NCBI GenBank assembly: GCA_900105225.1 | Contig: LT629764.1 | Location: 198,098-262,097 of the forward strand | DNA: 64,000 nt | DNA from: Paenibacillaceae bacterium GAS479 | GTDB lineage: Bacteria; Bacillota; Bacilli; Paenibacillales; Paenibacillaceae | Reading direction: 5' to 3' | Shown: positions 51,519 through 61,885 of the stretch, in pieces | Position numbering within the stretch: the first letter of the stretch is position 1 | Layout of the letters: each line of letters starts with the position of its first letter | Position numbers and translations under genes: made by a program | The notes under the pieces: generated by a model | What the model saw: the letters and a program-made list of their open reading frames with translations, nothing else | Database searches by the model: none | Told to the model about the DNA's origin: nothing

Positions 51519-51557
51519 ACCCCCTTGTGCCGAGCGGCTGCCCAATCACAAGGGGGT
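51519..51557 (-). terminator. Hairpin between asp23-family gene and amaP (attenuator-like)
   Basis: Minus strand ACCCCCTTGTG pairs perfectly with CACAAGGGGGT across a 17-base loop and is followed by TTTATT. It falls in the 84-base gap before amaP, so it may reduce rather than stop downstream transcription. Confidence 0.6.
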
Positions 51558-51570
51558 GATGGATCAAAAC

Positions 51571-51978
51571 TTATTTTACTCTCAGAGCAGCGTCTTCCTC
51601 TTCGGGACGCTCCCCTGACTTAAAGTAAACGTCATGAATATGTACGTTCACCTCAACTACGATCAGGCCAGTCATCATCTCGATGGATTTCTTGACGTTG
51701 CGTTGAATCTCGGCTGCGATGTCAGGAATGGGATTGCCGTATTCCACGATAATGGACACATCAACCGCTGCCTCGCGATGACCAACTTCTACCTTCACGC
51801 CTTTGGACAAATTCTTGCGGCCCAGAAGCTCCGCAATGCCGCCACCTAGACCGCCGCTCATCCCTGCTACGCCTTCGATCTCGATTGTTGCGAGTCCTGC
51901 AATAACCTCGATTACTTCAGGCGCAATCTGGATGGTGCCGATGTCTGTTTTCTCGTAGTCCGCTGCCATGATGCTCAT
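51571..51978 (-). CDS. yqhY: Asp23/Gls24 family envelope stress protein (YqhY)
   Basis: A 135-residue cytoplasmic protein of the Asp23 family. In B. subtilis YqhY lies behind accBC and its loss disturbs acetyl-CoA carboxylase balance. The Asp23 pattern IAPEVIEVIAGLATIEIEGV and VSIIVEYGNPIPDIAAEIQ is clear. ATG has GGGAGGTG 10 bases ahead. It follows accC by 111 bases. Confidence 0.92.
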   Translation of the reverse strand: MSIMAADYEKTDIGTIQIAPEVIEVIAGLATIEIEGVAGMSGGLGGGIAELLGRKNLSKGVKVEVGHREAAVDVSIIVEYGNPIPDIAAEIQRNVKKSIEMMTGLIVVEVNVHIHDVYFKSGERPEEEDAALRVK

Positions 51979-52089
51979 CTGCTAAGCGCACCTCCCGCTT
52001 GATAGGCTTCCCCCGGTCCTAGTACCGAGGGCTCATCCGTTTTCATATTCCTATACTATAACATTCCATGGGTTTTATGACAAACGGAT

Positions 52090-53466
<1,377 letters not shown>

Positions 53467-53497
53467 AATGCTTGTCTCCTCCCTGCGCAACGTCATC

Positions 53498-53989
53498 TTA
53501 TTCCGGACGGACCAGGAACAACGGCTGGCCATATTCGACCAATTGACCGTTCTGCACGAGCACCTCGACGATTTCGCCGCGTACCTCTGCTTCCAGCTCG
53601 TTCATCAGCTTCATCGCCTCAAGAATGCAGACGACGCTTTTCTCGGTTACCTTGCTACCCGGCGTTACAAAGGGCGGGTTGTCCGGAGAAGAGGCGGAAT
53701 AAAAAGTGCCGACCATCGGCGAAACGATTTGATGCAGGTTTTCCTGCGGCACACTCGGCGCTGCCGCTGCAGGCGTCTGGGCAACTGCTGCAGCTGGTGC
53801 AGGGGCTGCGGCTTGCTCCGGAGCAGGCATATATGTATGGACAGCAGGCGCATTTTGATAAACGATCGCCTCCGTCTTGCCCGGCTTACGGATCAGCAGG
53901 CGGGTACCTTCGTTCTCAATCTCGAATTCTTGCACGGAAGTCTGGTCAATCAGCTTGATCAGCTCTTTGATTTCGTTAAGTTTGAACAT
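53498..53989 (-). CDS. accB: Acetyl-CoA carboxylase biotin carboxyl carrier protein
   Basis: Carries biotin between the carboxylase half-reactions. From ATG at MFKLNEIKE (GAAGGAG upstream) it has 163 residues. The biotin Lys is in [11 protein letters not shown]. An Ala/Pro/Gln-rich hinge (about 55-85) separates the N-terminal domain from the biotinyl domain. It follows spoIIIAH after a terminator, as in B. subtilis. Confidence 0.95.
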   Translation of the reverse strand: MFKLNEIKELIKLIDQTSVQEFEIENEGTRLLIRKPGKTEAIVYQNAPAVHTYMPAPEQAAAPAPAAAVAQTPAAAAPSVPQENLHQIVSPMVGTFYSASSPDNPPFVTPGSKVTEKSVVCILEAMKLMNELEAEVRGEIVEVLVQNGQLVEYGQPLFLVRPE

Positions 53990-54197
53990 GCGATTCACTC
54001 CTTCGACGGTTGCAGCATAGAAAGCAGCATTCATGCTACTCCAGCCGCGCTGCTAGCCTGAGCCATTGGCTCCTAGCGGCCAGACGTAGTGTATTATAGC
54101 ACAAGCCCTCCTTCAGCACGAGTAGGAATGCCAAAGGAAATCCGTTCTGTTTCACTCTACTATTCTGAGATGCCTGACTTGCAAGCCCCTCCGGACG

Positions 54198-54233
54198 AAA
54201 AAAGGCTTTCCGGGGGAGACCGGAAAGCCTTTA
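54198..54233 (-). terminator. Rho-independent terminator after spoIIIAH
   Basis: Minus strand AAAGGCTTTCCGG pairs with CCGGAAAGCCTTT over a short loop, then TTTCG. It separates the spoIIIA operon from accB-accC. Confidence 0.9.
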
Positions 54234-54252
54234 ATTAAGCTTTAAGCTTGCC

Positions 54253-55023
54253 TTATGGCAAGTATTGCACGAGCACATCGCCTGCGTTGATGTTCAGCGT
54301 CGTGCTCACCTTCGTAATGATAGCGGCCGCTTGACTGCGCTGCAGCTTCTCGCTTTGTACGACAACTTTGACGGCCTCGCCGTTTTCGTCGATCACGACA
54401 TTTTTGAAGTCCTTGCCCAGTTGTTCGCGAAGCTCAGTCAGCTTATCCTGACGCGCCTCGAACGTGTCGAGCTCAGCCACCGCTTTGGTCGATCCCTCTG
54501 CGTCTTGCTTAACGTCGGAAATTTTGTTCATTAACTCCTCATACTGCTGGTTGACGCGTTCCTGGGAGCGAATCCCCATCTCCTGAAACTTACTGGAAGC
54601 ACCGCCAGCTTCGTACTGCTCAAGTACAGCCAGATCATCTGGAGTCAAGCCAGTTTCCGCAGATGTTTCTTTATTGGCATCGGTACCTTCCTTGGTCGTT
54701 CCGCTATCCTTGCTGCCCGCTGCATCGGTACCCTTTGCCGGCTCCTGCTGAGCTCCTTGATTATCCTTTGAATATTGGCCTCCCATTGTAGCTTCTTGCT
54801 CAGCAGCTTCAACAGCCGCTTCCTCTTCAAGAGCTCCTTTGCCAGTAACTTGCTGCACATCAATGCCTTCCGAGCTTGATACCTCAGCTGCTCCCGCCTG
54901 AGTTTGGGCTGTATCCTTAAGCCCCTTCGTACCAGTGTCTTCAGTGAACAGATAATAAGCGGACAAAACGACCATCAAGCTCAGCATCGAAACTAGCCAT
55001 ATTGTTTGACGTTTGGAATTCAT
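54253..55023 (-). CDS. spoIIIAH: Stage III sporulation protein AH
   Basis: The mother-cell membrane protein that binds forespore SpoIIQ across the intermembrane space, forming the A-Q channel. The 256-residue protein has one membrane segment (about 8-25), a long acidic linker rich in Glu, Gly, Thr and Ala (about 30-140), and a ring-forming YscJ-like domain at the C-terminus. ATG has AAGGAGGG ahead. Last gene of the operon; the linker is longer than in B. subtilis (218 residues total). Confidence 0.92.
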   Translation of the reverse strand: MNSKRQTIWLVSMLSLMVVLSAYYLFTEDTGTKGLKDTAQTQAGAAEVSSSEGIDVQQVTGKGALEEEAAVEAAEQEATMGGQYSKDNQGAQQEPAKGTDAAGSKDSGTTKEGTDANKETSAETGLTPDDLAVLEQYEAGGASSKFQEMGIRSQERVNQQYEELMNKISDVKQDAEGSTKAVAELDTFEARQDKLTELREQLGKDFKNVVIDENGEAVKVVVQSEKLQRSQAAAIITKVSTTLNINAGDVLVQYLP

Positions 55024-55099
55024 TTTTTAACCCTCCTTGGATTAGTATCCTCATATTCCATTCCGTGTTTGCCGTCTAGCAGATCACTTCTTCGACTCA

Positions 55100-55738
55100 T
55101 CATGTCTTGCGAGGGACGATCGAAATGGCGGATAGCGGAACATCCATTCCCCGCTCAACTGCTTCCGTAATAATCCGTCGCACGGTGGCGTTTTCCGCCC
55201 CTTTCGCTACGACCAGTACCCCCCGAATTTTCGGTTTGATGATTTTTGTGACGACCGGCTTTTGCTCCCCTGACACCTCGTACATGACAATTTGTCCACT
55301 GCTGGTCATCTGCGTCACATGCCGCTTGCCGCCAGCTTTATCCGTTTCCTCCGTTGTCTGCTGCGAGGTGTTGTCATTTTTCCCCCATATCATTTCCTCG
55401 GTCGAGTCCACCGTTACTAACACGCTGACGGTACCAACTCCGACAATCTGCTCCAGAATCTCCTTAAGCCTGTTCTCCAGCGGCGTCTCGATTGAAGTAA
55501 AATCTGCCCCGGAAGGCTGGATCCGAGACCCAAGAACACTCTGATCCTCTGGCGCCGGAAGCGGTGGGGTGGCCCCTAGGCCTGTGCCGACTTCCCGAAA
55601 GTTCAGTACGTTGCCGGCAATGATCAATGCAATTCCAATGCCGCCGAGCACTAGCAGCCAGCGCAGCGATTTAATTCGGCCCGGACCACCGGTACCGCTT
55701 CCGGCCGCCTGCTCCAGCTTTTCCCACCATTTGGCCAC
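55100..55738 (-). CDS. spoIIIAG: Stage III sporulation protein AG
   Basis: Forms a large ring in the mother-cell side of the sporulation channel. The 212-residue protein has one membrane segment (about 27-46) and a ring-building domain with LKEILEQIVGVGTVSVLVTVDSTEE and the C-terminal VRRIITEAVERGMDVPLSAI pattern. GTG start behind GGGAGG. Confidence 0.93.
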   Translation of the reverse strand: MAKWWEKLEQAAGSGTGGPGRIKSLRWLLVLGGIGIALIIAGNVLNFREVGTGLGATPPLPAPEDQSVLGSRIQPSGADFTSIETPLENRLKEILEQIVGVGTVSVLVTVDSTEEMIWGKNDNTSQQTTEETDKAGGKRHVTQMTSSGQIVMYEVSGEQKPVVTKIIKPKIRGVLVVAKGAENATVRRIITEAVERGMDVPLSAISIVPRKT

Positions 55739-55754
55739 AACGGCCTCCCCCTCC

Positions 55755-56534
55755 CTAGCGGCTCCGGGACGGCTCCAGCTCTACGCGGATGCTGCCGTTC
55801 CCGATCTGCCAGCCGTTGCTGACCAAAGCCCGAATCTGGCGCTCCAACTCCGGCGGTACGCTTGCTTCTTCCTCCGCAGACTCGATCGAGCCCCCCATCA
55901 CCGGAACAGCATCCTCGCCGACTTTGGCTCCGTCATCTAATCCCGCCTGTCCTTGGCCGCCGCCGTCACTAGGCGACACCTCGATTTCGACTGCCTGCAC
56001 CGGCTGAACATCCGTATCCTTCTTCTGCGCCGAGCTTTCACCCTCTTCAGAAAGAGGTACCGGTGCTCCGTTCGGATCCCCTACGAGCGTCACTACGACG
56101 GAAGAAATCGTGCCGCCTCCCTGGCCGTCCCATTCAACCGCTGCGTTCACCGCGCTGACTTCAGCACCTGTTTCCTGCTCGATTGCTGTCTCGATGCCTG
56201 CTTCCAGCTGAGTCCGAGCCAGCGAGACAACCTGCTCTTGCGAGCTTCCTGCGGCGATCTCGGCGCGGCGCATAATTTCGTCCAGAGATGGCATTTTCAC
56301 CGCTGAATTCTCGAGCTCCCGGTTCCATTCCTGATAGCCGGTTTCCAGCTTCATCTGGAAATCCCCCTGCACCAGCCTCAGTAAAGGCGTCAGAATGACC
56401 AGCAGTACGATAAGTCCCGTAATTAGTCTCGCATACCGCTGCATTCTTTCATTTGGCAGTAGCAGGTCGACCAATGCCGCCAGTAAAACGACAGCAACGA
56501 CATCACGCAGCCAGGAGCTCAGCCAATCCAACAC
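55755..56534 (-). CDS. spoIIIAF: Stage III sporulation protein AF
   Basis: Membrane protein of the SpoIIIA channel. The 259-residue product begins with two membrane segments (about 5-25 and 33-53, YARLITGLIVLLVILTPLL), then a long soluble domain. The C-terminal part has IRALVSNGWQIGNGSIRVEL. GTG start with GGGGAGG ahead. Confidence 0.92.
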   Translation of the reverse strand: MLDWLSSWLRDVVAVVLLAALVDLLLPNERMQRYARLITGLIVLLVILTPLLRLVQGDFQMKLETGYQEWNRELENSAVKMPSLDEIMRRAEIAAGSSQEQVVSLARTQLEAGIETAIEQETGAEVSAVNAAVEWDGQGGGTISSVVVTLVGDPNGAPVPLSEEGESSAQKKDTDVQPVQAVEIEVSPSDGGGQGQAGLDDGAKVGEDAVPVMGGSIESAEEEASVPPELERQIRALVSNGWQIGNGSIRVELEPSRSR

Positions 56535-56577
56535 AACTAACGCCTCCCCAGGCTCCTGCAGGAGCCTTGCTCATCGC

Positions 56578-57816
56578 TCATCTCATCATGATGGCCGCGT
56601 TGCCGGCGGTAAGAATAATCGTTACAGCCAGGAAAAACATCAGACTAACCGCTGCCAGCGCACCGAACACGTAGAGCATCGTTTTGCCGATTGTGCTTAG
56701 GCAAACTGTTATCGGGCTAGACCCAAGAGGCTGCAGCACCGCTCCGCATACGTTGTATATGGCTGCCAGTACGAGAATTTTGATGGCCGGGAATGCACTC
56801 AGGAATATCAGGATAATAACTCCTGCCAGCCCGACAGCGTTTTTGGCCAGCATGGATGCTGAGATGACCGTATCCGCTGCATCCGAGAAGGATTTGCCGA
56901 CGACGGGTACGAAGCTGCCGCTGATGAACTTGGCCGTTCGCATCGTCACTCCGTCCGTCATCGACCCCGTTGCACCTTGGATGGAGATTACTCCCAGGAA
57001 TACGCTGAGCATCACTCCGAGCAGCCCTGCGCCCACTGTCCGTAACAGATTCGCCAGCTGAGTAACCCGGAAGCGGTCTGACATCGCACTCGCGATATGC
57101 AGCACCGCCGAGAAGAACAGTAGCGGGAACACAACGGTGTAGATAAGCGTGCCGACCAGATGAACCATAAAGATAATGACCGGATGCAGCAGCGTCACTG
57201 TGGCAATGCTGCCCGTGCTGGCGATAAGCGTCATGAGCAGCGGTACCATGGCCATCATGAACTGGATCATCGTCTCGATTGCATCTCTGGCATAACCGAT
57301 CGCCACATGGAAGCTGTTGACGGCTAGCACGATGAGCACCATATAAGCGACTGCGTAGGCGACCTGGCTGACCGCCTGCCGCTCAAAAGCGGACTGCAGC
57401 GTCTGTAGGATGGAGCTGAATACAGCGAGCAACACGATCGAGACAAGCAATTTGCCATTGTACAGTACTTCATGCGCCAGCATGGCGAATAGTGCCTTCA
57501 ACACGGATGCAGGTTTCAGACCTTCGCCGCCTGGCGTGACCATCTCCATAAAGCTCGGCATCTTTCCCTCTGGAAAATAACCGCCATACTGCTTTACGAG
57601 ATCATCCCAGTACGTTTCCACGGCGTCCGTTCCGTAGTTGCTTGCCTGCTCCCTTGCCAACTTCTCCGTCATATCGGCCGCTGCCTGGCCCCCCGCATCT
57701 CCCGGGGCAACCTCGCTCGCCTGAGGTGACGCGGCGGCCGAAGCTATATTCGGCAGAGCAAGTAGCACTAGCGAGGCGAACAGCATAAGTAGCAATCTCG
57801 TGCAAGTTCCCCGCAA
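56578..57816 (-). CDS. spoIIIAE: Stage III sporulation protein AE
   Basis: Multi-spanning component, proposed as a permease-like part of the SpoIIIA-SpoIIQ channel. The 412-residue protein has a signal-like N-terminus (about 8-28), a soluble part and about eight membrane segments. The TTG start has GGGGGGTGAG upstream. It begins 4 bases after spoIIIAD. Confidence 0.93.
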   Translation of the reverse strand: MRGTCTRLLLMLFASLVLLALPNIASAAASPQASEVAPGDAGGQAAADMTEKLAREQASNYGTDAVETYWDDLVKQYGGYFPEGKMPSFMEMVTPGGEGLKPASVLKALFAMLAHEVLYNGKLLVSIVLLAVFSSILQTLQSAFERQAVSQVAYAVAYMVLIVLAVNSFHVAIGYARDAIETMIQFMMAMVPLLMTLIASTGSIATVTLLHPVIIFMVHLVGTLIYTVVFPLLFFSAVLHIASAMSDRFRVTQLANLLRTVGAGLLGVMLSVFLGVISIQGATGSMTDGVTMRTAKFISGSFVPVVGKSFSDAADTVISASMLAKNAVGLAGVIILIFLSAFPAIKILVLAAIYNVCGAVLQPLGSSPITVCLSTIGKTMLYVFGALAAVSLMFFLAVTIILTAGNAAIMMR

Positions 57817-57820
57817 GCCC

Positions 57821-58216
57821 TCACCCCCCGGCCGGCAGCAGGCCGACTACCGTTTCGACGATCACGTTGATGATCGGCACTGCCAGTACGAGGATCAGCA
57901 CCTTGCCGGCAAATTCCACCTTGGCCGCCACTCCTTCGGCGCCTGCATCCCGGATAATTTGTGCAGCGAATTCCGCAATGTAGGCGATGCCGATCATTTT
58001 CAAAATCGTCTTCAGGTATACCGACGGAATCCCCGATCGCTCCGCTAGCCCTTGCATTGTGCCGATGACTGCCTCGATACGTCCGATCATCATCAGGAAG
58101 ATGAATATTCCCGCGAACATAGCCAGCAAGAAGGCGAAGATCGGTTTCTGTTCCTTGAGCACAAGCACCAGAATTGCTGCCAGCAGGCCAATCCCTGCAA
58201 TTTGAACCATTTCCAT
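57821..58216 (-). CDS. spoIIIAD: Stage III sporulation protein AD
   Basis: A 131-residue membrane protein with four hydrophobic segments and the motif MIGIAYIAEFAAQIIRDAGAEG, conserved in the family. ATG has GGGAGAAG ahead. Probably forms part of the channel's membrane base with AC and AE. Confidence 0.93.
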   Translation of the reverse strand: MEMVQIAGIGLLAAILVLVLKEQKPIFAFLLAMFAGIFIFLMMIGRIEAVIGTMQGLAERSGIPSVYLKTILKMIGIAYIAEFAAQIIRDAGAEGVAAKVEFAGKVLILVLAVPIINVIVETVVGLLPAGG

Positions 58217-58240
58217 AAGCTTCTCCCGCCCCGTCGTCCG

Positions 58241-58444
58241 CTACTGGAACAAGAAGATCGTCTTGATCTCCTGGAACAGGTCGTTCAGCATGCGCACGAC
58301 CATGAACAGCACAACGACGAATCCGATCAGCGTCACCCAATGCGCCATATCTTCCTTGCCCATCTGCTTCAGCACAGTGTGGATCATCGCAACGATAATT
58401 CCGATGCCAGCAATCTGGAAGATGGCGCTTATATCCATTGTCAT
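58241..58444 (-). CDS. spoIIIAC: Stage III sporulation protein AC
   Basis: A 67-residue protein with two membrane helices, similar to AD; pattern IFQIAGIGIIVAMIHTVLKQMGKED is diagnostic. It sits between AB and AD with short gaps. Confidence 0.94.
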   Translation of the reverse strand: MTMDISAIFQIAGIGIIVAMIHTVLKQMGKEDMAHWVTLIGFVVVLFMVVRMLNDLFQEIKTIFLFQ

Positions 58445-58457
58445 GTAATCGGCACCC

Positions 58458-58976
58458 CTAAATCATCAAAATGACGACCAGCGCGGCAATGAGAATGCCT
58501 AGCGAGCGGGACAGCTTCTCGTAACGCGCCTGGTCGTCCCGGGCGCCAGTTTCTTCTGCTTGCATCTGCTGCTGCGCAAGCCTGAGGTGCTTCAGCTGAT
58601 CCTCGCGGTCGCTCATGCCAAGCGTGGAGCCAAGCCGCTTCATCGTCGCCAGCTCCGTCTTGCGCATCGCCGTTAGAGGCCAGCATTGCTGGAGCGATTG
58701 CTCCCAGCACTCCTCGAAGGAGCTGGCATCTGCCAGCTCAAGCCTGTCCGCGGCGCCGCTGAAAATCGATGCGGCAGGCTGAGCCATCGGAGCGCCTGTT
58801 CGGCGCAACGCTTCAGGGAGCAGTGTGTAGCCGTATCCAATTTCCGTTTCGAGGCGCTGCAGCCCATGAATCAGCTCCCGCAACTGCTGGGGCCTTTTCG
58901 CAAAGCGGGCGGCTTGCAGAAATCCGATCAGCGTGCCTGCGAGCAGAATCAAAACCGCTCCAACCCCTTTGATCAT
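58458..58976 (-). CDS. spoIIIAB: Stage III sporulation protein AB
   Basis: A 172-residue protein with terminal membrane segments (about 5-22 and 155-171) flanking a helical cytoplasmic part. SpoIIIAB resembles secretion-system coupling proteins of the GspF type. It overlaps the spoIIIAA stop by 4 bases (ATGA), so translation is coupled. Confidence 0.93.
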   Translation of the reverse strand: MIKGVGAVLILLAGTLIGFLQAARFAKRPQQLRELIHGLQRLETEIGYGYTLLPEALRRTGAPMAQPAASIFSGAADRLELADASSFEECWEQSLQQCWPLTAMRKTELATMKRLGSTLGMSDREDQLKHLRLAQQQMQAEETGARDDQARYEKLSRSLGILIAALVVILMI

Positions 58977-59980
58977 GGACCTCCACCTCCTACTGCGAAA
59001 TCTGCAGTCGGCTCTCTCGCCGTCGGCTGGGAATGCCGGAGCGCGATGGCTTGTGCCATAAACCCACTGTTTCCGCGGCTGAGGATGACACAGCGGGAAA
59101 ACGTTCCTTCCATCAGCAGCTCTCTCAAGATCGGCCTGCCCTTAGCTTCCTCAAGGCTGGAAGCGTGAGCAGTTGCGACGACCGCAACTCCGGCATGAGC
59201 TGCTTCCCGTACCGCTACGGCATCTTCCGTCCGGCCGATCTCATCGGCCATGATCACCTCCGGCGACATCGACCTGAGCATCATCATCATTCCTTCCGCT
59301 TTCGGGCATGCATCCATCACATCGGTTCTTGGTCCGACATCGAAAGAAGGAACCCCTTTGACGGATGCCGCGATTTCCGAGCGCTCATCTACGATGGCAA
59401 CCCTTCTGCCCGGCCAACCTGCCTGTGCAGGATCCTTCCAGGCACCGGAGCTGACGATGCGGGCCAGATCACGAAGCATCGTCGTTTTGCCCATTCTCGG
59501 CGGCCCGATAATCAATGTGGAAAGGATCGTTCGTCGAGATGAATCTGCGAGTTGGGGGGCCAACCTGTCCGCCGCTCCAACCGCTTCCCTGGCGATCCGA
59601 ATATTGAAGCCGCCAATATCACGGATTGCTTTTACTTCGCCGTGCTCAAGCACGGTACGACCGGCCAGTCCAACCCGGTGGCCGCCAGTCACCGTGATAT
59701 AACCTTTTTTCAATTCTTCTTCCATCGCATAGAGGGAATGTCCGGTCAGCCTGCCGAGCAGCTTGCGGCACAATTCGGCGGAAGGCTTGAACGCTTGTTG
59801 TGGAGCGTCGCTCCAATCTCCCCTGTCCGTCAGAAACCCCGACTTGCCCAGGCTAACGAGCTCCAGCGGCCGTTCTTCCCGCACTCTTACCTCTTCAAGC
59901 CCGGTTTGCAGAGAATGCGGCAGCAGGCTGATCCGTTCATAGAGCTCTGGCGGCAGCAGATGCGCGATAACTTTCAACAT
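58973..59980 (-). CDS. spoIIIAA: Stage III sporulation protein AA, channel ATPase
   Basis: Cytoplasmic secretion-type ATPase thought to power the mother cell-to-forespore channel. The 335-residue protein has Walker A GPPRMGKTTMLRDLAR, an acidic Walker B region (VAIVDERSEIA), and the MMMLRSMSPEVIMADEIGR stretch resembling the Asp/Glu box of GspE/VirB11 ATPases. First gene of spoIIIAA-AH; a sigma-E-like promoter lies just upstream. Confidence 0.94.
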   Translation of the reverse strand: MLKVIAHLLPPELYERISLLPHSLQTGLEEVRVREERPLELVSLGKSGFLTDRGDWSDAPQQAFKPSAELCRKLLGRLTGHSLYAMEEELKKGYITVTGGHRVGLAGRTVLEHGEVKAIRDIGGFNIRIAREAVGAADRLAPQLADSSRRTILSTLIIGPPRMGKTTMLRDLARIVSSGAWKDPAQAGWPGRRVAIVDERSEIAASVKGVPSFDVGPRTDVMDACPKAEGMMMMLRSMSPEVIMADEIGRTEDAVAVREAAHAGVAVVATAHASSLEEAKGRPILRELLMEGTFSRCVILSRGNSGFMAQAIALRHSQPTAREPTADFAVGGGGP

Positions 59981-60017
59981 TGGCGTTCACCCCTTCCCCG
60001 GCTAGTCCTTAGAATTA

Positions 60018-60045
60018 TTTGTATGCTTGTCTAGCCGCATTATGA
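60018..60045 (-). promoter_or_regulatory. Candidate sigma-E promoter of the spoIIIA operon
   Basis: Minus strand TCATAAT, 13 bases, CATACAAA, about 40-65 bases before spoIIIAA. It fits KMATATT at 6 of 7 and CATACAHT at 7 of 8, with spacing one base shorter than usual. spoIIIA is sigma-E dependent in B. subtilis. Confidence 0.55.
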
Positions 60046-60079
60046 CGCCTGCTATAAAGAAGTTTCATAGACTCGCATT

Positions 60080-60346
60080 CTATTTTTTGAAAATACCGAT
60101 TAGTAGGCAAACGATCCCGGCCCCGACCCAGAGCAGCTTGGAAGGCGATAGTTTATCGGACAATCCGATCAGGCCAACCGTAGTAGTCGTCAGCAAAACG
60201 ACCGGCCCGACAAAAGCAAGCGAGGAATTGACAAGCAGCGCCTTGTCGATTTGGTTCAAGCGCAGCATCAGCAGCGCAGCCAATATTTCAATGGAGCCCG
60301 ACACAAGTCGCAGCGAGGCCATCGTGACAACAACTTTATTCAACAT
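60080..60346 (-). CDS. yqhV: YqhV family membrane protein (DUF2619)
   Basis: An 88-residue protein with three hydrophobic segments and the family pattern LRLVSGSIEILAALLMLR then KALLVNS and GLIGLSDKLSP. The ATG at MLNKVVVTM is chosen to fit homologues, with GGAAAG upstream; the ribosome site is weak. It precedes spoIIIAA exactly as B. subtilis yqhV does; function unknown. Confidence 0.85.
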   Translation of the reverse strand: MLNKVVVTMASLRLVSGSIEILAALLMLRLNQIDKALLVNSSLAFVGPVVLLTTTTVGLIGLSDKLSPSKLLWVGAGIVCLLIGIFKK

Positions 60347-60463
60347 TCTGCTTCCAACTTTCCGTAAATGTCGTAATCCAAGCCTATGCCGGCTTGTCTT
60401 TGAATATGGCAGGCATTCGCTCAGCTTCATGATTTTAGTCATAAAATAAAATCGGGATTTATA

Positions 60464-60492
60464 TTGACTTTAAATTATTTTTATGATATAAT
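60464..60492 (+). promoter_or_regulatory. Sigma-A promoter of the MBL hydrolase gene
   Basis: TTGACT, 17 bases, TATAAT in an AT-rich stretch about 95 bases before the ATG at 60587. Near-consensus boxes at optimal spacing. Confidence 0.8.
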
Positions 60493-60586
60493 AAAATATT
60501 TACCCATTTACCTAATTTCAATTTTGCGTTAGGATAAAAGCGGACCTGGCCGGGCCACCACTTCATTTGAACAAGGAGCGGATGAG

Positions 60587-61345
60587 ATGCTTCTGAATGA
60601 TGGAATTGCTCTGATTCCCTTAAATGCGCAAGTTCTGGGAAAAACGGAAACTGTCTATCCAGTTTTACTATGGGACGAACAGGATGCCGTGTTAATCGAT
60701 ACCGGCTTTCCTGGATGCATGGAAGAGCTGCAGCGGGGAATGAGCAAGCATGGCGTTGAGACTGTTAAGCGCATTATCCTGACTCACCAGGATATCGATC
60801 ATATTGGCAATGTTGAAGTGTTAGAGCACACAGGGAATCCCGAGTTCGCCACTAGCTCCCTGGAGAAACCATATATTGAGGGGCAGAAGAGGCTGCTCCG
60901 ATTTACGGATGAAGCGATTGCCAGCTTAGACAACATGCCGGATCATATACCCGCCTCCTTCAAAGCAGGGCTGAAACGATTGATGTTACATCCTCCCCGC
61001 GTGAACATCGGCAGAATACTGGAGAATGGAACTACTTTGCCCTGGTGCGGAGGCATAGATGTCATTGCTACCCCAGGCCATACACCGGGACATATCAGTC
61101 TGTTTCACCGACCCAGCGGGACTTTGATCGCAGGCGATGCCTTGATTGTCGAGGATGGACAACTAAAAGGTCCGGATAATGCAACTTCGCTTGACCTTGA
61201 GTTGGCTTGGAATTCACTCGAAGCTCTAACCTCCTACTCTATCAACGCCGTTCTCTGTTACCACGGAGGTCTGTTCACCGATCGCCCTTCTGAGAGAATC
61301 CAGGAACTGTTAGCCGAGCACTGCGGGTTTAAAAATATCCTATAA
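60587..61345 (+). CDS. Metallo-beta-lactamase fold hydrolase
   Basis: A 252-residue protein with the binuclear metal motif THQDIDHIGN (HxxDH; the first position of the usual HxHxDH is Gln between His and Asp), a later HTPGHISLFHR, GDALIVEDG and a C-terminal CYHGG. Substrate not predictable; glyoxalase II-like or lactonase-like activities are common in this superfamily. ATG has AAGGAG upstream, with its own sigma-A promoter and terminator, so it is a single-gene unit. Confidence 0.88.
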   Translation: MLLNDGIALIPLNAQVLGKTETVYPVLLWDEQDAVLIDTGFPGCMEELQRGMSKHGVETVKRIILTHQDIDHIGNVEVLEHTGNPEFATSSLEKPYIEGQKRLLRFTDEAIASLDNMPDHIPASFKAGLKRLMLHPPRVNIGRILENGTTLPWCGGIDVIATPGHTPGHISLFHRPSGTLIAGDALIVEDGQLKGPDNATSLDLELAWNSLEALTSYSINAVLCYHGGLFTDRPSERIQELLAEHCGFKNIL

Positions 61346-61423
61346 AATAAAAAGATTGGGCATGCTGGGGGCAACTGCGGGGCTTTCAAGTATGGCTGTG
61401 AACTAGCTTGGTAGAAAAAGAAT

Positions 61424-61475
61424 GGGGCTGTCCCCATCGTCACTCATTAAATAACTTAGGGACGGCCCCTTTTTG
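61424..61475 (+). terminator. Terminator after the MBL hydrolase gene
   Basis: GGGGCTGTCCC pairs with GGGACGGCCCC (11 pairs, one T-G) across a loop of about 25 bases, followed by TTTTT. The arms resemble sequences at 63255-63296 beyond the IS element. Confidence 0.75.
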
Positions 61476-61540
61476 AAAGTTCCTATCGCTTCGCTTTAAC
61501 ACTAGGGAAACTGGAAGCACCTCTGCTTGTCCACGCACAT

Positions 61541-61730
61541 TCTTACGGAACTGAGAGAGCTTATTTCCCCTCAAAACAGGCTACAAATTATGTAGCGGAT
61601 CTGAGAAGCGTTATTTGAGTCAAAATGATGATTTTTCCGCGAAGCACCCTCAATTAGCGTCTCTCAGTTCCGTTACGCCTCGAAAACCCGCTATTTTGTT
61701 GAAATAAGGCTTCTCAGTTCCTTTACGCTA
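61541..61730. repeat. Dispersed four-arm repeat, copy B (inverted relative to copy A)
   Basis: Its reverse complement aligns along the whole length with 8502-8688. Arms begin at about 61543, 61594, 61660 and 61704, two in each orientation, sharing GGAACTGAGA or GGATCTGAGA and TTATT. Spacers match copy A in length within a base or so but differ in sequence. It occupies most of the gap between the MBL gene and the IS element; nothing coding seen. Confidence 0.8.
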
Positions 61731-61885
61731 CCGAGCGAGGAGTTTGCATTAATGAAAGAGCGAAACTCAGAACGCTTCAGATTCTAAAACGATGCAGCGC
61801 CATCCGCCTATCTCTTAAGCCCCCTAATTGAATTGGAGAGTACCCTGGGAAATCAGGTACACTACTAGTAAGAGGTGAGAGGGCC

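Noticed and set aside
52010-52031. Terminator between accC and yqhY
   Set aside because: An 8-bp GC stem is present but without a T run, and read-through to yqhY is plausible.
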